Below, one piece after another: positions 1 through 11,100 of a DNA stretch of 64,000 nucleotides; position 1 is the first letter of the stretch, and every line of letters begins with the position of its first letter. The stretch comes from Balaenoptera acutorostrata (taxonomy: Eukaryota > Chordata > Mammalia > Artiodactyla > Balaenopteridae). The stretch covers positions 37,240,428-37,304,427 of the forward strand of contig NC_080081.1 of NCBI RefSeq assembly GCF_949987535.1. Reading direction: 5' to 3'. Position numbers and translations under genes: made by a program. Below the pieces are notes generated by a model. It was not told the DNA's origin. It did not search any database and saw nothing but the letters and a program-made list of their open reading frames with translations.

Positions 1-3000
1 AGGAACCTCCATACTGTTCTCCATAGTGGCTGTATCAATTTACATTCCCACCAACAGTGCAAGAGTGTTCCCTTTCCTCCACACCCTCTCCAGCATTTAT
101 TGTTTCTAGATTTTTTGATGATGGCCATTCTGACCGGTGTGAGATGATATCTCATTGTAGTTTTGATTTGCATTTCTCTAATGATTAATGATGTTGAGCA
201 TTCTTTCATGTGTCTGTAGGCCATCTGTATATCTTCTTTGGAGAAATGTCTATTTAGATCTTCTGCCCATTTTTGGATTGGGTTGTTCGTTTTTTTGTTA
301 TTGAGCTGCATGAGCTGCTTGTAAATCTTGGAGATTAATCCTTTGTCAGTTGCTTCATTTGCAAATATTTTCTCCCATTCTGAGGGTTGTCTTTTGGTCT
401 TGTTTATGGTTTCCTTTGCTGTGCAAAAGCTTTTAAGTTTCATTAGGTCCCATTTGTTTATTTGTGTTCTTATTTCCATTTCTCTGGGAGCTGGGTCAAA
501 AAGAATCTTGCTGTGATGTATGTCATAGAGTGTTCTGCCTATGTTTTCCTCTAAGAGTTTGATAGTGTCTGCCCTTACACTTAGGTCTTTAATCCATTTT
601 GAGTTTATTTTTGTGCATGGTGTCAGGGAGTGTTCTAGTTTCATACTTTTACATGTTCCTGTCCAATTTTCCCAGCACCACTTATTGAAGAGGCTGTCTT
701 TTCTCCACTGTATATGCTTGCCTCCTTTATCAAAGATAAGTTGACCATATGTGTGTGGGTTTATCTCTGGGCTTTCTATCCTGTTCCATTGATCTATATT
801 TCTGTTTTTGTGCCAATACCAAACTGTCTTGATTACTGAAGCTTTGTAATATAGTCTGAAGTCAGGGAGCCTGATTCCCCCAGCTCCATTTTTCGTTACC
901 AAGATTGCTTTGGCTATTCGGGGTCTTTTGTGTTTCCATACAAATTGTGAAATTTTTTGTTCTAGTTCTGTGATAAATGCCAGTGGTAGTTTGATAGGGA
1001 TTGCATTGAATCTGTAGATTGCTTTGGGTAGTAGAGTCATTTTCACAATGTTGATTCTTCCAATCCAGGAACATGGTATATCTCTCCATCTATCTGTATC
1101 ATCGTTAATTTCTTTCATCAGTGTCTTATAATTTTCTGCATACAGGTCTTTTGTCTCCTTACGTAGGTTTATTCCTAGATATTTTATTCTTTTTGTTGCA
1201 GTGGTAAACGCGAGTGTTTTCTTAATTTCACTTTCAGATTTTTCGTCATTAGTGTATAGAAATGCAAGAGATTTCTGTGCATTAATTTTGTATCCTGCTA
1301 CTTTACCAAATTCATTGATTAGCTCTAGGAGTTTTCTGGTAGCATCTTTAGGATTCTCTATGTATAGTATCATGTCATCTGCAAATAGTGACAGCTTTAC
1401 TTCTTCTTTTCCGATTTGGATTCCTTTTATTTCTTTGTCTTCTCTGATTGCTGTGGCTAACACTTCCAAAACTATGTTGAATAATAGTGGTGAGAGTGGG
1501 CAACCTTGTCTTGTTCCTGATCTTAGTGGAAATGGTTTCAGTTTTTCACCATTGAGGACAATGTTGGCTGTGGGTTTGTCATATATGGCCTTTATTATGT
1601 TGAGGAAAGTTCCCTCTATGCCTACTTTCTGCAGGGCTTTTATCATAAATGGGTGTTGAATTTTGTCAAAAGCTTTCTCTGCATCTATTGAGATGATCAT
1701 ATGGTTTTTCTCCTTCAATTTGTTAATATGGTGTATCACATTGATTGATTTGCGTATATTGAAGAATCCTTGCATTCCTGGGATAAACCCCACTTGATCA
1801 TGGTGTATGATCCTTTTAATGTGCTGTTGGATTCTGTTTGCTAGTATTTTGTTGAGGATTTTTGCATCTATGTTCATCAGTGATATTGGCCTGTAGTTTT
1901 CTTTCTTTGTGACATCTTTGTCTGGTTTTGGTATCAGGGTGATGGTGGCCTCGTAGAATGAGTTTGGGAGTGTTCCTCCCTCTGCAATATTTTGGAAGAG
2001 TTTGAGAAGGATAGGTGTTAGCTCTTCTCTAAATGTTTGATAGAATTCGCCTGTGAAGCCATCTGGTCCTGGGCTTTTGTTTCTTGGAAGGTTTTTAATC
2101 ACAGTTTCAATTTCAGTGCTTGTGATTGGTCTGTTCATATTTTCTATTTCTTCCTGGTTCAGTCTCGGCAGTTTGTGCATTTCTAAGAATCTGTCCATTT
2201 CTTCCAGGTTGTCCATTTTATTGGCATAGAGTTGCTTGTAGTTATCTCTCATGATCGTTTGTATTTCTGCAGTGTCAGTGGTTACTTCTCCTTTTTCATT
2301 TCTAATTCTATTGATCTGAGTCTTCTCCCTTTTTCTCTTGATGAGTCTGGCTAATGGTTTATCAATTTTGGTTATCTTCTCAAAGAACCAGCTTTTAGTT
2401 TCATTGATTTTTGCTATTGTTTCCTTCATTTCTTTTTCATTTATTTCTGACCTGATCTTTATAATTTCTTTCCTTCTGCTGGCTTTGGGGTTTTTTTGTT
2501 CTTCTTTCTCTAATTGCTTTAGGTGCAAGGTTAGGTTGTTTATTCGAGATGTTTCCTGTTTCTTGAGGTAGGCTTGTATTGCTATAAACTTCCCTCTTAG
2601 CACTGCTTTTGATGCGTCCCATACGTTTTGGGTCATCGTGTCTCCATTGTCATTTGTTTCTAGGTATTTTTTGATTTCCCCTTTGATTTCTTCAGTAATC
2701 ACTTCGTTATTAAGTAATGTATTGTGTAGCCTCCATGTGTTTGTATTTTTTACAGATCTTTTCCTGTAATTGATATCTAGTCTCATAGCGTTGTGGTCGG
2801 AAAAGATACTTGATACGATTTCAATTTTCTTAAATTTACCAAGGCTTGATTTGTGACCCAAGATATGATCTATCCTGGAGAATGTTCCATGAGCACTTGA
2901 GAAAAATGTGTATTCTGTTGTTTTTGGGTGGAATGTCCTATAAATATCAATTAAGTCCATATTGTTTAATGTATCATTTAAAGCTTGTGTTTCCTTATTT

Positions 3001-3479
3001 ATTTTCATTTTGGATGATCTGTCCTTTGGTGAAAGTGGGGTGTTAAAGTCCCCTACTATGATTGTGTTGCTGTCAATTTCCCCTTTTATGGCTGTTAGTA
3101 TTTGCCTTATGTATTGAGGTGCTCCTATGTTGGGTGCATAAATATTTACAATTGTTATACCTTCCTGTTGGATCGATCCCTTGATCATTATATAGTGTCC
3201 TTCTTTGTCTCTTGTAATAGTCTTTATTTTAAAGTCTATTTTGTCTGATATGAGAATTGCTACTCCAGCTTTCTTTTGCTTTCCATTTGCATGGAATATC
3301 TTTTTCCATCCCCTCACTTTCAGTCTGTATGTGTCCCTAGGTCTGAAGTGGGTCTTTTGTAGACAGCATATATATGGGTCTTGTTTTTGTATCCATTCAG
3401 CCAGCCTGTGTCTTTTGGTGGGAGCATTTAATCCATTTACATTCAAGGTAATTATCGATATGTATGTTCCTATTCCCAT
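1..3479 (-). CDS. LINE-1 ORF2 (endonuclease / reverse transcriptase), open but cut by the window edge
   Basis: L1 ORF2 protein nicks target DNA and reverse-transcribes L1 RNA at the nick. I checked every codon from the ATG at 3477-3479 to position 3 and found no stop in 1,159 codons. Comparison with the other full-length copy suggests about 1,270 codons in total, so roughly the last 115 are missing. The endonuclease domain shows the N-terminal TLNVNGL segment, GDFNTP (Asp codon 144, at 3048-3050) and SDH (codons 227-229, at 2793-2801). Reverse transcriptase shows SPGPDGF (codons 469-475) and the active-site FADD (codons 699-702, at 1374-1385). The C-terminal Cys motif CX3CX7HX4C is complete (93-95 down to 42-44). 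Codon 42 (3354-3356) is AAG, Lys, where L1 endonucleases have the catalytic Glu (Glu43 in human L1). The protein is therefore probably nicking-deficient despite an intact frame. The far C-terminus cannot be seen. Confidence 0.92.
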   Translation of the reverse strand, partial: MGIGTYISIITLNVNGLNAPTKRHRLAEWIQKQDPYICCLQKTHFRPRDTYRLKVRGWKKIFHANGKQKKAGVAILISDKIDFKIKTITRDKEGHYIMIKGSIQQEGITIVNIYAPNIGAPQYIRQILTAIKGEIDSNTIIVGDFNTPLSPKDRSSKMKINKETQALNDTLNNMDLIDIYRTFHPKTTEYTFFSSAHGTFSRIDHILGHKSSLGKFKKIEIVSSIFSDHNAMRLDINYRKRSVKNTNTWRLHNTLLNNEVITEEIKGEIKKYLETNDNGDTMTQNVWDASKAVLRGKFIAIQAYLKKQETSRINNLTLHLKQLEKEEQKNPKASRRKEIIKIRSEINEKEMKETIAKINETKSWFFEKITKIDKPLARLIKRKREKTQINRIRNEKGEVTTDTAEIQTIMRDNYKQLYANKMDNLEEMDRFLEMHKLPRLNQEEIENMNRPITSTEIETVIKNLPRNKSPGPDGFTGEFYQTFREELTPILLKLFQNIAEGGTLPNSFYEATITLIPKPDKDVTKKENYRPISLMNIDAKILNKILANRIQQHIKRIIHHDQVGFIPGMQGFFNIRKSINVIHHINKLKEKNHMIISIDAEKAFDKIQHPFMIKALQKVGIEGTFLNIIKAIYDKPTANIVLNGEKLKPFPLRSGTRQGCPLSPLLFNIVLEVLATAIREDKEIKGIQIGKEEVKLSLFADDMILYIENPKDATRKLLELINEFGKVAGYKINAQKSLAFLYTNDEKSESEIKKTLAFTTATKRIKYLGINLRKETKDLYAENYKTLMKEINDDTDRWRDIPCSWIGRINIVKMTLLPKAIYRFNAIPIKLPLAFITELEQKISQFVWKHKRPRIAKAILVTKNGAGGIRLPDFRLYYKASVIKTVWYWHKNRNIDQWNRIESPEINPHTYGQLIFDKGGKHIQWRKDSLFNKWCWENWTGTCKSMKLEHSLTPCTKINSKWIKDLSVRADTIKLLEENIGRTLYDIHHSKILFDPAPREMEIRTQINKWDLMKLKSFCTAKETINKTKRQPSEWEKIFANEATDKGLISKIYKQLMQLNNKKTNNPIQKWAEDLNRHFSKEDIQMAYRHMKECSTSLIIREMQIKTTMRYHLTPVRMAIIKKSRNNKCWRGCGGKGTLLHCWWECKLIQPLWRTVWRF

Positions 3480-3537
3480 TTTCTTAAATGTATTGGGTTT
3501 GTTATTGTAGGTGTTTTCCTTCTGTTGTGTTTCTTGC

Positions 3538-4434
3538 CTAGAGAAGTTCCTTTAGCATTTGTTGTAAAGCTGGTTTGGTGGTGCTGAACTCTCTCAGCTT
3601 TTGCTTGTCTGTAAAGGTTTTAATTTCTCCATCGAATCTGAATGAGTTCCTTGCTGGGTAGAGTAATCTTGGTTGTAGGTTTTTCTCCTTCATCACTTTA
3701 AGTATATCCTGTCACTCCCTTCTGGCTTGCAGAGTTTCTGCTGAGAGATCAGATGTTAACCTTATGGGGATTCCCTTGTGTGTTATTTGTTTTTTTTTTT
3801 CCCTTGCTGCCTTTAATATGTTTTCCTTATATTTAATTTTTGACAGTTTGATTAATATGTGTCTTGGCGTGTTCCTCCTTGGGTTTATCCTGTATGGGAC
3901 TCTCTGTGTTTCCAGGACTTGATTAACTATTTCCTTTCCCATATTAGGGAAGTTTTCAACTATAATCTCTTCAAAAATTTTCTCAGTCCCTTTCTTTTTC
4001 TCTTCTTCCTCTGGTACCCCTATAATTCGAATGTTGGAGCATTTAATGTTGTCCCAGAGGTCCCTGAGACTGTCCTCAGTTCTTTTCATTCTTTTTTCTT
4101 TATCCTGCTCTGTAGTAGTTATTTCCACCATTTTATCTTCCAGGTCACTTATCCTTTCTTCTGCCTCAGTTATTCTACTATTGATCCCATCTAGAGTATT
4201 TTTAATTTCATTTATTGTGTTCTTCATCATTACTTGGTTCTTCTTTAGTTCTTCTACATCCTTGTTAAATGTTTCTTGCATTTTGTCTATTCTATTTCCA
4301 AGATTTTGGATCATCCTTACTATCATTATTCTGAAGTCTTTTTCAGGTAGACTACCTATTTCCTCTTCATTTGTTAAGTCCAGTGTGTTTTGAGCCTGCT
4401 CCTTCATCTGCTGTGTGTTTTTCTGTCGTCTCAT
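3538..4434 (-). pseudogene. LINE-1 ORF1 (RNA-binding chaperone) with one nonsense codon
   Basis: ORF1 protein trimerises through a coiled coil and coats L1 RNA. The frame from ATG 4432-4434 to TAG 3538-3540 is 298 codons plus stop, a normal size for mammalian ORF1. Its only defect is TGA at 3712-3714 (codon 241). The older copy has TGG (Trp) at the matching place, so this is a single G-to-A change on the coding strand. A Lys/Glu-rich heptad-like coiled coil fills roughly codons 20-100. The RNA-recognition-motif segment (SNIRIIGVPE) starts near codon 130, and the C-terminal domain follows with RRNTPRHI. Truncation at codon 241 removes the last 58 residues of the C-terminal RNA-binding domain. 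The remaining 57 sense codons stay in frame, which suggests the nonsense change is recent. The ORF2 ATG lies 58 bases downstream. Confidence 0.9.
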
Positions 4435-5625
4435 TTTGCCTATCTTACTGTGTTTGGGGTCTCCTTTTCACAGGCTGCAGGTTCGTAGTTCCCGTTGTGT
4501 TTGGTATCTGTCCCCAGTGGCTAAGGTTGGTTCAGTGGGTTGTGTAGGCTTCCTGGTGGAGGGAACTAGTGCCTGAGTTCTGGTGGCTGAGGCTAGATCT
4601 TGTCTTTCTGGTGGGCACGTCCACGTCTGGTGGTGTATTTTGGGGAGTTTGTGGCCTTATTATGATTTTAGGCAGCCTCTCTTCTAATGGATGGGGTTGT
4701 GTTCCTGTCTAGCTAGTTGTTTGGCATAGGGTGTCCAGCACTGTAGCTTGCTGGTCGTTGGGTGAAGCTGGGTCTTGATGTTGAGATGGAGATCTCTGGG
4801 AGATTTTTGCCGTTTGGTATTACGTGGAGCTGGGAGGTCTCTTGTGGACCAGTGTTCTGAAGTTGGCTCTCCCACCTCAGAGGCACGGCCCTGATGCCTG
4901 GCTGGAGCACCAAGAGCCTTTCGTCCACACAGCTCAGAGTAAAAGGGAGAAAAAATAGAAAGAAAGAAAGAAAGAGGCTATAATATAGTGAAGTAAAATA
5001 AAGCTATTGTAAAGCAAAGCTATACAGACAAAATCTCACCCAGAAGCATATACATATACACTCACAAAAAAAAAAAAAGGAAAAGGGGAAGAATTAATAT
5101 CTCCTGCTCCCAGAGTCCCCCTCCTGAATTTGGGCTGATTCGTTGTCTATTCAGGTATTCAGCAGATGCAGGCACATCAAGTTGTTTGTGGAGCTTTAAT
5201 CCGCTGCCCCTGAGGCTGCTGGGAGAGATTTCCCCTTCTCTTCCCTGTTCGCACAGCTCCTGGGGTTCAGCTTTGGATTTGGACCCGCCTCTGCGTGTAG
5301 GTCGCCTGAGTGTGTCTGTTCCCCGCCCAGACAGGACGGGGTTAAAGGAGCAGCTTCTTCGGGGGCTCTGGCTCACCCAGGCTGCGGGGAGGGAGGGGTA
5401 CAGAGGAGGCGGGGCGAGCCTGCAGCGTCAGAGTCCGGCGTGACGTTGCACCAGCCTGAGGCGCGCAGTGCGTTCTCCCGGGGATGTTGTCCCCGGATCC
5501 CGGGACCCTGGCAGTGGCGGGCTGCACAGGCTACCAGGAGGGGCGGTGTGGAGAGTGACCTGTGCTCACACACAGGCTTTTTGGAGGCGGCAGCAGCAGC
5601 CCCAGCGTCTCATGCCCGTCTCTGG

Positions 5626-6353
5626 GGTCCGCGCTGATCGCCGCGGCTCGCGCCCTTCTCTGGAGTTCGTTTAGGCGGCGCTCTGAATCCCCTCTCCTTG
5701 CGCGCAGCGAAACCAAGAGGCAAGAAAAAGTCTCTTGCCTCTTCGGCAGCTGCAGACCTTTTCCCGGTCTCCCTCCCGGCTAGCTGTTGTGCGCCAACCC
5801 CTTCAGGCTGTGTTCACGCTGCCAGCCCCAGTCCTCTCCCTGCGATCCGACCGAAGCCGAGCCTCAGCTCCCAGCCCCGCCCGCCCCGGCGGGTGAGCAG
5901 ACAAGCCTCTCGGGCTGGTGAGCGCTGCTCGGCGCCGAGCCTCTGTGCGGGAGTCTCTCCGTTTTTCCCTCTGCGCCCCTGTTGCTGTGGGATCCGCGCT
6001 GATAGCCGCGGCTCGCGCCCTTCTCTGGAGTTCGTTTAGGCGGCGCTCTGAATCCCCTCTCCTTGCCCGCCGCGAAACAAAGAGGCAAGAAAAAGTCTCT
6101 TGCCTCTTCGGCAGCTGCAGACTTTTTCCCCGGACTCCCTCCCGGCTAGCTGTGGTGCGCTAACCCCTTCAGGCTGTGTTCACGCCGCCAGCCCCAGTCC
6201 TCTCCCTGCGATCCAATGGAAGCCCGAGCCTCAGCTCCCAGCCCCGCCCGCCCTGGCGGCTGAGCAGACGAGCCTCTCGGGCTGGTGAGTGCTGCTCGGC
6301 ACCGAGCCTCTGTGCGGGAACCTCTCCGCTTTGCCCTCCGCACCCCTGTGGCT
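5626..6353 (-). repeat. Two-copy 364-bp tandem duplication inside the L1 5' UTR
   Basis: The segment beginning ggtccgcgctgatcgccgcg at 5626 recurs as ggatccgcgctgatagccgc at 5990. The two copies (5626-5989 and 5990-6353) stay alignable along their length with scattered substitutions. Shared landmarks include the 20-base run ggagttcgtttaggcggcgc, the aagtctcttgcctcttcggc block and tctcgggctggtgag. The other full-length L1 has this unit once (about 51625-51980). Tandem 5' UTR units in L1s are known as monomers in mouse; whether this pair acts that way is inference. Confidence 0.88.
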
Positions 6354-6667
6354 GCGCTCTCCTCCGTGGCTCCAAAGCTTCCCCCCTCCGCCACCCGCAG
6401 TCTCCGCCCGCGAAGGGGCTCCTAGTGCGTGGAAACCTTTCCTCCTTCACAGCTCCCTCCCACTGGTGCAGGTGCCGTCCCTATTATTTTGTCTCTGTTA
6501 TTTCTTTTTTCTTTTGCCCTACCCAAGTACGGGGGGAGTTTCTTGCCTTTTTGGAGGTCGGACGTTTTTTGCCAGCGTTCAGTGGGTGTTCTGTAGGAGC
6601 AGTTCCACGTGTAGATGTATTTCTACTGTATCTGTGGGAAGGAAGGTGATCTCCGCGTCTTACTCTT

Positions 6668-6677
6668 CCGCCATCTT
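6668..6677 (-). promoter_or_regulatory. YY1-like motif AAGATGGCGG at the L1 5' end
   Basis: On the minus strand the element begins within about 20 bases of AAGATGGCGG, which matches the YY1 core that sets the transcription start of human L1. Its position at the element tip supports the 5' boundary. In the older copy the matching stretch near 52285-52302 has lost the CpG and the motif. Binding is inferred only. Confidence 0.6.
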
Positions 6678-6690
6678 CCGAGCCACCCTA

Positions 6691-7695
6691 TGAATGAATT
6701 TTTAATATTATAAAGGCTAAATGGCCTTTGGAAATACAAATTTGGAAAAAGGAAACGTAAAGCTCTCTACTATTTTACCTGAAAGCCCATCTATTCGTGT
6801 ATCTCTAATTACACATAAAAAAGAGTGGAAATAGGATATTTGCTTACATTAGAAAAGTTATTGTAAAAGTATGAGATATTTAAAATACTTAGAATACAAA
6901 ATTATAACTGCTTTCTCACTATTAAATTTGACATTGAATCTGATATTCTTATTTTTATCAAAATTATTCATGTAAAATTATTAAGGACAAATTCTTCCTT
7001 TCAGCCATGTTTTCTGCCACTCAGAGGCAAGCACTTTTGATTATTTTATCTGTTTAATTCGGTTTTGGCCTTCATGTCTCTAACTAATATAATTCTATTT
7101 CTATTTCTTTATCTTTCACTTTTAGGAAATTTCCAATTATTTACAGTTGGGGGATAAGTTTTTGGATCTCCTCACATCAATCCTGAAACATATGCATACA
7201 GCTCTGCCCCTATCTTTGCAATAAAATTGCAGTATAAATTTTGTGGGATTAATATTTAGATTTGACATTATAATGGCTATATAGACAGTATTCACAAGTG
7301 ATTTGCTATGCATGATTCACTATGATTCACCATGTAAACTCTATTTTATGGCTTATTTTCCATTCTAGAACATATTTTTATATTCATTAAGTTAACATAA
7401 TTTTTATTTTAATGCTTACTTAGGTTTTTGTGTACTCCTTTTTAATATAGTAGCCATTTTTACAATCATAGTATTCCCTCTTGTCACAAATAGTCTTTTA
7501 TTTTATTCTTTTTTGAACCCCTTATTTTATATTTCCTCTGTCAAATACCAACTTCTCATACATAAAAGAGATACTTTCTTAACTTCTGAGTTAGTTTTAT
7601 TTATCTTTATGTTTTTATCTCTTTTATAAACAATATTGTTCTGCCTTTAATGTTTATGTTTACGGATTGTGAGTATGCATGAAATTAGCTTTTTT
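6691..7695. other. AT-rich unique sequence, no gene seen
   Basis: This flank of L1 copy A has stops in all frames, no recognised repeat and no conserved-looking ORF. Confidence 0.6.
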
Positions 7696-7710
7696 AAAAA
7701 GTAAATTGTG
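7696..7710 (+). repeat. TSD, left copy, of SINE 7711-8016
   Basis: The sequence aaaaagtaaattgtg is repeated exactly at 8017-8031, as expected from target-primed insertion. Confidence 0.92.
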
Positions 7711-8016
7711 GGGGCTTCCCTGGTGGCGCAGTGGTTGAGAATCTGCCTGCTAATGCAGGGGACACGGGTTCGAGCCCTGGTCTGGGAAGATCCCACATGC
7801 CGCAGAGCAACTAGGCCCGTGAGCCACAACTACTGAGCCTGCGCGTCTGGAGCCTGTGCTCCGCAACAAGAGAGGCCGCGATAGTGAGAGGCCCGCGCAC
7901 CGCGATGAAGAGTGGCCCCAGCTTGCCACAACTAGAGAAAGCCCTCCCACAGAAACGAAGACCCAACACAGGCAAAAATTATTAATTAATTAATTAATAA
8001 AAATATCTGTTAAAAA
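7711..8016 (+). mobile_element. Cetacean CHR-type SINE, compact form
   Basis: This tRNA-derived SINE is moved by L1 machinery. It starts ggggcttccctggtggcgca and has a B box GGTTCGAGCCC at 7767-7777. The body is CpG-rich and the tail is ATTA-rich, ending in an A-run. It is the compact form in which cctgcgcgtctggagcctgt follows the first tract and the second CCACAACTACTG block is missing. An exact 15-base TSD, aaaaagtaaattgtg, flanks it at 7696-7710 and 8017-8031, so the insertion is recent. Confidence 0.95.
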
Positions 8017-8031
8017 AAAAAGTAAATTGTG
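8017..8031 (+). repeat. TSD, right copy, of SINE 7711-8016
   Basis: Exact copy of 7696-7710. The first bases may be shared with the SINE A-tail. Confidence 0.92.
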
Positions 8032-8164
8032 TAAGAGTCTATTTTTTTGGATCATATAATTTTGATGTAACTGCATATATTAAGGAGCAGTTTATACCTT
8101 ACATCTTTTACATCTAATATTTCCTTTGATCTTTATCTATGAGGAAAGGTAGATGGAGATAATT

Positions 8165-11100
8165 GTTTTATTAACAACTGTATTGACAAATAAATTTATT
8201 GATATATAAATTATAAACTATAAAATCCATCCATTTAAAATGCACAGTTCAATGTTTTTAGTATACTCATAGATTTGCACAACCCCTGCCATGGTTTACG
8301 GTTAGAACATTTTCATCTCTCTAAATAGAAATTTAATTCTTATTAACAGTCACCCTCATTCCCCTTTTTCCCCAACCCCTGAAACCACTATTCTATTGTA
8401 TGTGTTTATAGAGTTGCTTATTCTGGACGTTTCATATGAATGACATCATAAAATAAATTTTTTGGGGACCGACATTTCAACGAGCTAATGTTTTCAAGTT
8501 TCATCTGTGTTGAAAAATATATCGGTGTCCATTCCTTTATATTTCTGAATAATATTCTATTTAATAGATATACTATAGTTCAATTATCTATCCATCAACT
8601 GATTGACATTTGCATTGTTTCCACTCTTTGGCTATTATGGATAATACTGTTATGAACATTTCTGAAGAAACGTCTGTATAGATATAAGTTTACAGTTTTC
8701 TTGGGTATAAGCTTAGCAGGGTAATTGCCAAGCCATATAATGATTGGATTTAATATTTTGTAACTAATTGTTTTCTAAAGTCACTGCACCATTTCACATA
8801 CCCACCTGCAGTGCATGAGGATTTCAATTTCTTTCTATCTTCAACAGTTGTTATTGCTTGTTTGCCATTTTAATGTGTGTCAAGTTGTTTCTCAGTATAG
8901 TTTTGCTTTGCATTTATTTAATGATTAATGAATATTAGCAAATTTTCTTGGGCTTATTAGCCATTTGTGTTTCTTTGGAGAAATATCTCTTCAAATAATT
9001 TTCTCATTTTAAAATTGGGTTGTCTTTTTATCATTTTATAATTTGCTGGATTTGTTTTGCTAGTACTTTTTTGAGGATTTTTTTGTCTATAATCATAAGG
9101 TATGTAAGTCAGTAGTTTTATATTTTTTTGTGAAATCTGTGTCTAATTTTAGTATCAAGCTCAAACCAGCCTCTTAGATCACTTGGAATTCGTTTGCTCC
9201 TCTTCTATTTTTTGGAAGAGTTTGTGAAGTATTGGTATTAATTCTCATCTAAGTTTTTGGTAGTTTGCCAGTGAAGCCATCTGAGACTATGCTTTGTTTG
9301 TTTGTTTGTTTTGTTTCATTTAGGGGGAAGTTTTAAATTAATAATTTATTATTTTTAGTTGTTAAAGGTCTATTCATATTTTCTATTTCTTTTTGAGTAA
9401 GTTCTGGTAGAATGCATTTTACTAGGAATTTATTCATCTCATTTTAGTATCATATGTATCTAATTTGTTGCCACACAGTTGTTTATAGCATTCCCTTATA
9501 TTCCTTTTAATTTCTTTATGGTAGGTATCAGCTGTCTCTACTTTTATCCTGATACTAGTTAACGATAACATCTCTGGGATTTTTTTTTTTTTTTTTTTGG
9601 TTTATTTGTGTGTTTATTTCTTGCTTTCTTTTCCATTTATCTCAAAGTATCTTGCAATTTCTCACATGATATCTCCTTGACTCACTGGTTATATGGACAG
9701 GTGTTTTTTTTAATATTTACTTCTTTGTGAATTTCCCATATTTCATTTGTTTTTTGATTTCTAATTTAAATCTATTTTGATTTGAGAATATATTTCATAT
9801 GATGTCAATCTTTTGAAAATTTTCCAGTCTTTCATTATGGTCTAGCATATGGTCTATCCTAGATTATGTTCCATGTGTGCTTGAGAAGAACATACATTCT
9901 GTTACTGTTGAGTCTAGTGTTTTATAAATGCTAATAAAATTAGTTGTTTTATCATGTTGCTCAAGGATTCTATTTCCTTGGTAATCTTCTGCCTACCCAC
10001 TATTGAAAGTGAGTTATGGAAGTCCCCAATTATTATTGTTAAGTTCTCTATTGCTCCTTTAAAACTTTTTCAGTTATTTCTTCATGTAATTTGGAGTCAT
10101 ATTGTTATGATCATATGTGGTTATAGTTATTATATCTGCAGAATGAATTTACTATTTTATTTTTATAAAATACCTCTCTTCATCTCTAGTAAAATTATTT
10201 CTTGTCTGAAAGTCTATTTTGTCTTATATTAATGAGGTCATTTATTTCTCTTTTGCTTACAGTTTGTATTATATATATATAATAATAAGATATATATTTA
10301 TCTTCCCATCTTATAGCATATAGTAGGATCATATTTTTATTTCCATCCATCTCTGCCTTTTAAAGTGTTTAATCTATTTATTTTGATGTAATTACTGATT
10401 TAAGAAATTTGTTTTTCATTTCGCTATTTGTTTTCTATTTGCTCTGTCTTACGTATTTGCTACTTTTTCCCTCTATTATTGCTTTCCTTCATGTTAAATA
10501 GATATATTCTGTGTGTCCTTCTAATTCCATTGTTGTTTCTTTTGATAAACCTTTTGAGATATTTTCTTTGTGGCCACTAAGGGGCTTACATCATCACGTA
10601 AAATAATAGATATCAGATTAATATTAATTTAATTAAATAGCATACAGAAACAGTTCTCTAAAGTAGCACCCTAATTTGTGATACTTTATTATAATAATAA
10701 CATTTTTATACATGGTTAGCCCATCAACATGATTTTCTAATTGTTGTTTTATAATGTTGTATTTTAATAATAAAGGAGAATAAAATTGTTACAAAAATAC
10801 CTTTATGCTGTCATCTATATTTACTTATGTAGTAAACTTTGTAATTTTTCTTCATCTCGTGGTGCTAATTTGAGTTGAATTGTCTTTTCATTTCAGCCTA
10901 AAATCTCCCTCTTGAAGGGCAGGTCTACCAACCACAGATTTTCTCATTTTTTGTTTATCTTGATGTATCTTAATGTCTCCATTTTTGAAACGTAGTTTCT
11001 GGATAAAGATTTCTTTTTTTTGCAGTATTTTTCCTGCACCCCTTTGAATATGGGACCCTACTGACTTCCAGCCTCTATATTTTGTTTTCATTTGTTTTAT

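Larger units (their letters stand above)
1..6690 (-). mobile_element. Young full-length-type LINE-1 (copy A), 3' end beyond the window
   Basis: Read on the minus strand this is 5' UTR (about 6690-4435), ORF1 (4434-3538), a 58-base spacer and ORF2 (3479 to the window edge). It is the youngest-looking L1 here. The 5' UTR keeps dense CpG, ORF2 has no stop in 1,159 codons, and ORF1 has one nonsense codon. The 3' UTR, poly-A tail and 3' TSD lie outside the window, so no TSD can be tested. The 5' end is placed near 6684-6690 because similarity to the other full-length L1 (45.2-52.3 kb) stops there, next to a YY1-like motif. It was probably inserted late in the cetacean lineage. Confidence 0.93.
4435..6690 (-). 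promoter_or_regulatory. 5' UTR / internal promoter region of L1 copy A, CpG island-like
   Basis: About 2.25 kb lie between the L1 5' end and the ORF1 ATG. From about 5240 to 6460 the sequence is GC-rich with many CpGs, in sharp contrast to the AT-rich surroundings. The ORF1-proximal part (4930-5100) is A-rich on the plus strand, with GAAA repeats and an A-run at 5067-5078. L1 5' UTRs carry an internal RNA polymerase II promoter, so promoter activity here is inferred from family knowledge. Several overlapping ORFs of 60-157 codons on both strands between 5.1 and 6.7 kb are a by-product of low stop-codon density in GC-rich DNA and are not annotated. Confidence 0.8.

Noticed and set aside
1201..1659. 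152-codon plus-strand ORF
   Set aside because: It is the antisense shadow of L1 ORF2, whose real frame runs on the minus strand.
3859..4393. Plus-strand ORFs of 111 and 120 codons
   Set aside because: Antisense to L1 ORF1; the hydrophobic look comes from complementing Lys/Glu-rich coiled-coil codons.
5062..6693. Many overlapping ORFs of 60-157 codons on both strands
   Set aside because: They fall in the GC- and CpG-rich L1 5' UTR, where stops are rare. They overlap each other in several frames, and none resembles a known protein.
7767..7777. B box GGTTCGAGCCC suggesting a tRNA gene
   Set aside because: It belongs to a tRNA-derived SINE with A-tail and TSD. No cloverleaf or acceptor-stem pairing is present.
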